NCBI GenBank assembly: GCA_934130265.1
Contig: CAKOYC010000031.1
Span: forward strand, 1-9,507
Reading direction: 5' to 3'
DNA from: an uncultured Bacilli bacterium
GTDB taxonomy: Bacteria; Bacillota_I; Bacilli_A; RF39; UBA660
Length of the DNA stretch: 9,507 nt
In this document: one piece after another, positions 5,616 through 9,507 of the stretch
Position numbering within the stretch: the first letter of the stretch is position 1
Layout: each line of letters begins with the position of its first letter
Program-made: the position numbers and the translations under genes
Notes under the pieces: generated by a model
The model's database searches: none
What the model saw: only the letters and a program-made list of their open reading frames with translations
What the model was told of the DNA's origin: nothing

Positions 5616-6868
5616 AATTTATAGTAAAAACTTTTTTACTAAGCAGTCCTTTTCTTGATATGTTAACAGCTTTTGCACTTCATGTGCTTAAAACTGATTT
5701 AACAATTGGAATAGTTATAAAAATTTTATTCTTAATCTTATCAGTTATCTATTTATTCTTTTTCTATCAAGGTAAGAAGAAAAAACTTTATAAAGGATTT
5801 AGTCTTTCTTTAATAATATATATATTGTTTTTTATGGGAATAGTATTAGTTAATAAGGGTAGTGATGTCCTGTTCTATGAACTTAAGAATGTTTTTAAGA
5901 CTCTTTACTTTCCCTTCCTTTTAATTAGTTTTTCAGCTATGTTTGAAGAAAAGTTGGAGATAGTACCAAAGAAATATTTTTCTTATATAATGTTTACCTA
6001 TCTCTTAGGAATCTTTATTCCATCACTTCTAGGTATAGGATTTGACACTTATGAAGTAACTAAGAAAGGAAGTTTAGGATTCTTTAATAGTGCTAATGAA
6101 GTAGGAGGAATAATCTCTATTCTAATGCCATTTTTCTTTCTTAATTTATATAAAGATAATAATATTATTAAATCAATATTTTCTCTTGCTATCTTACTAT
6201 ATGTCTTATTAAGTATGGGAACTAAAACACCACTTCTTACATTCATTCTTATTCTAACTTGTTATTTACTAATATTTTTATATAAGATGATTAAGAGGAA
6301 AGAATATAAAAAAGTTTTAGGGGTAAGTACAATATTTATTACAATGATTTTTTGTCTATCATTATTAATTCCTAAAACAACCTTTTATAAGAATATTAAG
6401 ATTCATCTAGATTACTTAAAAGTTGATAAAGTAACAGATATATTTAAAAGTGAAAAATTAGTTGACCATTTTATCTTTAGCTCAAGACTTAAGTTTATGA
6501 AAAATAGTGTTAACTATTATAAGAAGGCACCACTAATAGAAAAATTAGGGGGTATTGGTTATATAGAGGGGTATGGTACCGATAAAGTAAGTATTAAGAT
6601 GGTTGAGATGGACTATATTGATATCTTTTTAAGACAAGGTATTATTGGTTTTACTATTTATATGGTTATTTATCTATACTTTTTAAGACTAGCAATTAAA
6701 AGATATTTAGAGTCAAAATCATTTACTAAGAAAGTAACATATCTACTAGCTTGCTTTTTAACAATTTTATTAAGCTTCTTTACAGGGCATATTATTATGG
6801 CACCAGCAGTTAGTATTTTAGTAGTACTTATCTTAACTGCTAAAGATAAGAAAGGAGGATTAATTTGA
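5600..6868 (+). CDS. O-antigen ligase/polymerase-like (WaaL/Wzy family) membrane protein
   Basis: The protein has 422 residues and is strongly hydrophobic, with about ten or eleven membrane segments (for example near 10-30, 36-56, 68-85, 100-115, 127-146, 165-183, 190-206, 211-229, 239-257, 349-368 and 378-411). A long hydrophilic stretch at about 260-340 is the large extracellular loop typical of this family. Seen signatures are LTAFALHVLKTDL near the N-terminus, GFFNSANEVGG (160-170), MGTKTPLLT (206-214), SSRLKF (294-299), DYIDIFLRQGIIG (338-350) and the C-terminal FTGHIIMAPAVS (394-405). It resembles O-antigen ligase family proteins of Firmicutes and would polymerise or attach a glycan outside the membrane, as in teichuronic acid or capsule synthesis. 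Its ATG overlaps the nfo end by 16 bp and lacks a strong ribosome binding site, so translation is likely coupled. Ligase versus polymerase cannot be told by sequence. Confidence 0.82.
   Translation: MQKKIEFIVKTFLLSSPFLDMLTAFALHVLKTDLTIGIVIKILFLILSVIYLFFFYQGKKKKLYKGFSLSLIIYILFFMGIVLVNKGSDVLFYELKNVFKTLYFPFLLISFSAMFEEKLEIVPKKYFSYIMFTYLLGIFIPSLLGIGFDTYEVTKKGSLGFFNSANEVGGIISILMPFFFLNLYKDNNIIKSIFSLAILLYVLLSMGTKTPLLTFILILTCYLLIFLYKMIKRKEYKKVLGVSTIFITMIFCLSLLIPKTTFYKNIKIHLDYLKVDKVTDIFKSEKLVDHFIFSSRLKFMKNSVNYYKKAPLIEKLGGIGYIEGYGTDKVSIKMVEMDYIDIFLRQGIIGFTIYMVIYLYFLRLAIKRYLESKSFTKKVTYLLACFLTILLSFFTGHIIMAPAVSILVVLILTAKDKKGGLI
6853..6858 (+). promoter_or_regulatory. Ribosome binding site fixing a TTG start for the glycosyltransferase
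   Basis: AGGAGG lies six bases before TTG 6865. It is as strong as those before ATG starts nearby and supports use of the rare start codon. Confidence 0.75.
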
Positions 6869-7734
6869 GAGATTTAGTTTTCGTTATAATAAATTATAAT
6901 ACTAGTAAACTAACTAAGAGATTAGTTAAAAATATAAAAGATTATAAATCTATCAGTAAGATTATTATTGTTGATAATGCTTCAACTGATAATTCATATA
7001 AAGTATTAAAAAAATTAGAAAGTGATAGATTAGAAGTTGTTAAAGCAGATACTAATAAAGGCTTTTCTGCAGGTATGAATCTTGGTGTTAAAAGAGCAAT
7101 AGAGTTATATGGAAAGTGTGATATCATTCTTTCTAATACGGATATAGTAATATCTACAGAAGAAACTATTACTACCTTACAAGAAAACTTAAAGATGCGA
7201 AAAGTAGCAGTAGCAAGTCCAATAGTCTTTCAACAAAATATGATAAGTAGAGGTTGGAAGATACCAACTGTTAAAGAAGAGATGTTAATCAATCTACCGG
7301 TAATTGGTAAGAAATTTCAAAAGAAATATATGTATTATGATGAAGAACACTATAAAGGAAAGTATTCTTATGTAGAAGCAGTATCAGGTTGTTTCTTTAT
7401 GATTAAAAGTGAGGCAATAAAGAGAATTAATTATTTTGATGAGAATGTCTTTTTATACTATGAAGAAAATATTTTAGGAGAAAAACTTAAAAATGTTGGT
7501 TATGACTTAATAGTATGTAATGATGTTGTAATAATTCATGATCACTCAGTAAGTATAGATCATAATGTAGGAACTATTAATAAGTTTAAAATATTAAAAG
7601 AAAGTCAACGATACTTTGAGAAGAAGTATCACTATGCAACAGAAAAAGAGATTAAAAGATTAAAATTTACTAGTGATTTAACATTATTAACAATATATCT
7701 AAGAGTATTTTTAAAAGGAGGATTTAAAAAATGA
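6865..7734 (+). CDS. Glycosyltransferase family 2, possible rhamnosyltransferase
   Basis: The protein has 289 residues from a TTG start with a strong AGGAGG site. It is a GT-A fold transferase of the WbbL/RfbF-like type. Seen motifs are FVIINYNT (6-13), the nucleotide-binding IIVDNAST (34-41), NKGFSAGMN (64-72), the metal-binding SNTD (90-93) and VSGCFFMIKSEAI (173-185). Further on lie YFDENVFLYYEENILG (190-205) and IIHDHSVS (223-230). The C-terminal region (about 240-289) is basic and ends with a hydrophobic patch (TLLTIYLRVFL), which suggests a peripheral membrane enzyme on the inner face. Sugar specificity is not visible. A rhamnosyltransferase is inferred because rmlA starts 4 bp inside its end, and the cluster makes dTDP-rhamnose. 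It overlaps the ligase gene by 4 bp (TTGA) and rmlA by 4 bp (ATGA), so all are translationally coupled. Confidence 0.87.
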   Translation: MRDLVFVIINYNTSKLTKRLVKNIKDYKSISKIIIVDNASTDNSYKVLKKLESDRLEVVKADTNKGFSAGMNLGVKRAIELYGKCDIILSNTDIVISTEETITTLQENLKMRKVAVASPIVFQQNMISRGWKIPTVKEEMLINLPVIGKKFQKKYMYYDEEHYKGKYSYVEAVSGCFFMIKSEAIKRINYFDENVFLYYEENILGEKLKNVGYDLIVCNDVVIIHDHSVSIDHNVGTINKFKILKESQRYFEKKYHYATEKEIKRLKFTSDLTLLTIYLRVFLKGGFKK

Positions 7735-8627
7735 AAGGAATTATTTTAGCAGGAGGTAGTGGAACAAGACTATATCCTTTAACGGAGGTAACTAGTAAAC
7801 AGTTAATGCCTATTTATGATAAGCCAATGATATATTATCCTTTATCAGTACTTATGCAAGCGGGTATTAGAGATATATTAATTATCTCCACCGAAAGAGA
7901 TTTACCTAGATTTGAAAAGTTACTTGGGACTGGGGAAAAATATGGAGTTAATTTCTCTTATATCGTACAACCTAGTCCTAATGGTTTAGCAGAGGCTTTT
8001 ATTCTAGGAGAAGAGTTTATTGGAACTGATAGTTGTGCAATGGTTTTAGGAGATAATATCTTCTATGGAGCAGGTCTTAAAGATGAATTAGCTAGGGCTG
8101 TTATAAAAGCAGAAGAAGGGGAAGCTACTGTTTTCGGTTATCATGTTCATGATCCAGAAAGATTTGGGGTAGTAGAATTTAATAGTGAAGGAAAAGCAGT
8201 TAGTATTGAAGAAAAACCAACTAATCCTAAGAGTAACTATGCAGTAACCGGATTATACTTTTATCCTAAAGGAGTAAGTAGTAAAGCTAAAAGTTTAACT
8301 CCATCTAAACGTGGGGAACTAGAAATAACCGATCTTAATAGATTATATCTTTTAGAGAATAATTTAGAAGTAATCTCTTTAAAAGAAGGTTATGGTTGGT
8401 TTGATACTGGAACTTTTAAAAGTTTATTAACAGCTACTAACTTTGTAGGAACTATTCAAGAACATCAAAATATAACTATCTGTTGTCCTGAAGAAATTGG
8501 ATATAAGAATGGTTGGTTAGCAAAAGAAAAGTTGAAAGAACAAGCATTATTAATGAATAAAAATACTTATGGTGAGCATTTAATGAGTATATATATGGAG
8601 GATGAAGATGAAAATAATAGAGACTAA
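7731..8627 (+). CDS. rmlA: Glucose-1-phosphate thymidylyltransferase
   Basis: The protein has 298 residues, the usual length. This cytoplasmic enzyme joins dTTP and glucose-1-phosphate to give dTDP-glucose, the first step of dTDP-L-rhamnose synthesis. Motifs in order are ILAGGSGTRLYPLT (5-18), SKQLMPIYDKPMIYYPLS (22-39), GLAEAFILG (85-93), VLGDNIFYG (105-113, with the metal-binding Asp108), EEKPTNPKSNYAVTGLYFY (160-178), GELEITDLN (195-203) and GWFDTGT (222-228). These match class I RmlA/RfbA. ATG 7731 follows AGGAGG at 7716-7721 and overlaps the glycosyltransferase stop by 4 bp. The end overlaps rmlC by 20 bp. dTTP for this step depends on thymidylate kinase such as that encoded upstream, though it is in another operon. 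Confidence 0.97.
   Translation: MKGIILAGGSGTRLYPLTEVTSKQLMPIYDKPMIYYPLSVLMQAGIRDILIISTERDLPRFEKLLGTGEKYGVNFSYIVQPSPNGLAEAFILGEEFIGTDSCAMVLGDNIFYGAGLKDELARAVIKAEEGEATVFGYHVHDPERFGVVEFNSEGKAVSIEEKPTNPKSNYAVTGLYFYPKGVSSKAKSLTPSKRGELEITDLNRLYLLENNLEVISLKEGYGWFDTGTFKSLLTATNFVGTIQEHQNITICCPEEIGYKNGWLAKEKLKEQALLMNKNTYGEHLMSIYMEDEDENNRD
8597..8601 (+). promoter_or_regulatory. Ribosome binding site fixing the rmlC start
   Basis: GGAGG touches a possible ATG at 8602 directly, which leaves no spacing, but lies six bases before the in-frame ATG at 8608. The second ATG is therefore the real start. Confidence 0.8.
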
Positions 8628-9168
8628 ATTAAAAGATTGTTACATAATAGAACCTGATGTCTTTAATGACGAGAGAGGTTACTTTATGGAGTTTTATAGT
8701 GATAAGAAGATGGATAAGGCAAGAAGTGCCTTACCTAAGGTAGTACAAGGAAATCGTTCTTTTAGTAAGAAAGGTACTTTAAGAGGATTACATTACCAAA
8801 AAGGAGAGACTTCTCAAGCTAAATTAGTAGAATGTTTAGAAGGAGCTGTTTTAGATGTAGCAGTAGATTTAAGGAAAGATTCACCTACTTATAAAGAATG
8901 GGTAAGTGTAGAGTTAACAGCTACTAATCATCGTCAGTTATTAATACCTAAAGGTTTTGCTCATGGTTTTTTAACTCTTGAAGATAATACTTTATTTCAG
9001 TATTTAGTAGATTACCCCTATAGTCCTTCTACAGAAGGTGGTATTCTTTGGTGTGATGATGAAATTAATGTTGATTGGCAGTTTGAAAAATATAACATTA
9101 AAGAGCCAGTCTTATCAGAAAAAGATAAGGTAAGAAAACCACTTAGAGAAACAGAGGTTGATTTTTAA
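8608..9168 (+). CDS. rmlC: dTDP-4-dehydrorhamnose 3,5-epimerase
   Basis: The protein has 186 residues from ATG 8608. An ATG at 8602 would add two residues, but the ribosome binding site abuts it. This cytoplasmic cupin epimerises dTDP-4-keto-6-deoxyglucose at C3 and C5, the third step of dTDP-L-rhamnose synthesis. Seen features are DVFNDERGYFMEFY (17-30), LRGLHYQ (58-64, with Arg59 and catalytic His62), QAKLVECLEGAVLDVAVDLR (70-89, with Lys72), LIPKGFAHGF (112-121, His119), the region LFQYLVDYPYSP (129-140, with Tyr132 as likely acid) and LSEKDK (169-174). The full active-site set of the true RmlC family is present, so a 3-epimerase-only relative is less likely. It overlaps the end of rmlA by 20 bp, and rmlD starts on its stop codon. 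Confidence 0.96.
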   Translation: MKIIETKLKDCYIIEPDVFNDERGYFMEFYSDKKMDKARSALPKVVQGNRSFSKKGTLRGLHYQKGETSQAKLVECLEGAVLDVAVDLRKDSPTYKEWVSVELTATNHRQLLIPKGFAHGFLTLEDNTLFQYLVDYPYSPSTEGGILWCDDEINVDWQFEKYNIKEPVLSEKDKVRKPLRETEVDF

Positions 9169-9507
9169 TGAGATATTTAGTAACTGGTGTTACTGGTCAA
9201 CTAGGTTATGATGTAGTAAGAGTTCTAAAAGAAAATGGTGTTACTAATATTTATGCACCAACAAGTAGTGAGTTTGATATTACTAATAAAGAAATAGTAG
9301 TCTCTAAGACTAAAGAGTTTAACCCTGATGTTATTATTCACTGTGCCGCTTATACTAAAGTTGATCAAGCAGAGATTGATACTGATACTTGTTATAAAGT
9401 TAATGTTGATGGTACTAAAAATATGGTAGAAGCAGCCAAAGAAGTTGATGCTAAGATTATCTATATTAGTACTGATTATGTCTTTGATGGGGAAAAGAAT
9501 GGTGCTT
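9168..9507 (+). CDS. rmlD: dTDP-4-dehydrorhamnose reductase, N-terminal part (cut by window end)
   Basis: Only the first 113 residues are inside the window. The protein is an extended short-chain dehydrogenase/reductase. The Rossmann motif is TGVTGQLG (6-13), followed by an acidic Asp37 in SEFDITN (34-40), the IIHCAAYTKVDQAE segment (56-69) and ISTDYVFDG (100-108), which is characteristic of RmlD/RfbD. The reaction is NAD(P)H reduction of the 4-keto sugar to dTDP-L-rhamnose. The catalytic YxxxK motif would lie just past the window edge and cannot be checked. ATG 9168 overlaps the rmlC stop by one base (TAATG), with GAGGT at 9154-9158 as ribosome binding site. The rmlB dehydratase gene, needed to complete the pathway, is not in the window. 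Confidence 0.93.
   Translation, partial: MRYLVTGVTGQLGYDVVRVLKENGVTNIYAPTSSEFDITNKEIVVSKTKEFNPDVIIHCAAYTKVDQAEIDTDTCYKVNVDGTKNMVEAAKEVDAKIIYISTDYVFDGEKNGA

Noticed and set aside
6049..6246. Open frame on the minus strand inside the ligase-like gene
   Set aside because: It is a shadow of the membrane-protein coding frame with no start signals.
6866..6868. TGA as tryptophan (Mycoplasma-type code)
   Set aside because: The ligase and glycosyltransferase genes end in TGA at sensible overlaps, tryptophans are TGG, and no TGA occurs inside genes.
6942..7127. Open frame on the minus strand inside the glycosyltransferase gene
   Set aside because: Same reason: a short shadow frame across conserved GT2 motifs.
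7495..7530. Glycosyltransferase thought inactive because the common ED-x-D motif reads EENIL
   Set aside because: From memory, this EENILG form is normal in a subgroup of Firmicutes GT2 enzymes, and the other motifs are intact.
7603..7640. Weak local repeats around AAGAAGTATC-like sequence
   Set aside because: Low-complexity AT-rich coding sequence with no consistent unit; no CRISPR-like spacing was seen anywhere in the window.

Overview
The window comes from an AT-rich, low-GC bacterium, most likely a member of the Firmicutes (Bacilli/RF39-type or Clostridia). Arginine is encoded mostly by AGA/AGG, ribosome binding sites are strong GGAGG-type, and all supported genes lie on the + strand. 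TGA is used as a stop (the ligase and glycosyltransferase genes) and tryptophan is read from TGG. The genetic code is therefore the standard one, not that of Mycoplasma. No rRNA, tRNA, CRISPR array or intact mobile element is visible.

Layout. (1) Bases 1-230 hold the 3' end of what looks like an Rpn/PD-(D/E)XK transposase-nuclease gene. (2) A good promoter then drives an HD-domain hydrolase, a thymidylate kinase with a variant DR(Y/H) motif and, after short gaps, a DUF421/YetF membrane protein. (3) Next is a membrane-anchored GHL10-family glycoside-hydrolase-like protein, whose ribosome binding site and TTG start sit within a possible hairpin. (4) Two type IV prepilin-like proteins follow, each with its own promoter. 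A strong intrinsic terminator closes this part. (5) The last block starts with nfo (endonuclease IV) and continues, with overlapping genes, into a polysaccharide cluster: an O-antigen ligase/polymerase-like membrane protein, a family 2 glycosyltransferase, and rmlA, rmlC and rmlD (the last cut by the window edge) for dTDP-L-rhamnose.

How the genes fit together. RmlA, RmlC and RmlD (with RmlB, not in the window) make dTDP-L-rhamnose. The glycosyltransferase probably transfers a sugar, perhaps rhamnose, to a lipid-linked glycan. The ligase-like protein would polymerise or attach the product at the cell surface. Thymidylate kinase makes dTDP, the precursor of the dTTP used by RmlA, but it lies in a different operon. 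GHL10 and the pilins also act at the envelope, so most of the window is surface biology with a nucleotide/DNA-repair component (HD hydrolase, Tmk, Nfo).

The least ordinary observations are the shared extended -10 promoter form (TGnTATnCT), the nfo promoter folded into the preceding terminator, the coupling of a DNA-repair gene to a glycan operon, and two dissimilar orphan pilins. I see no clear case for a wholly new system.
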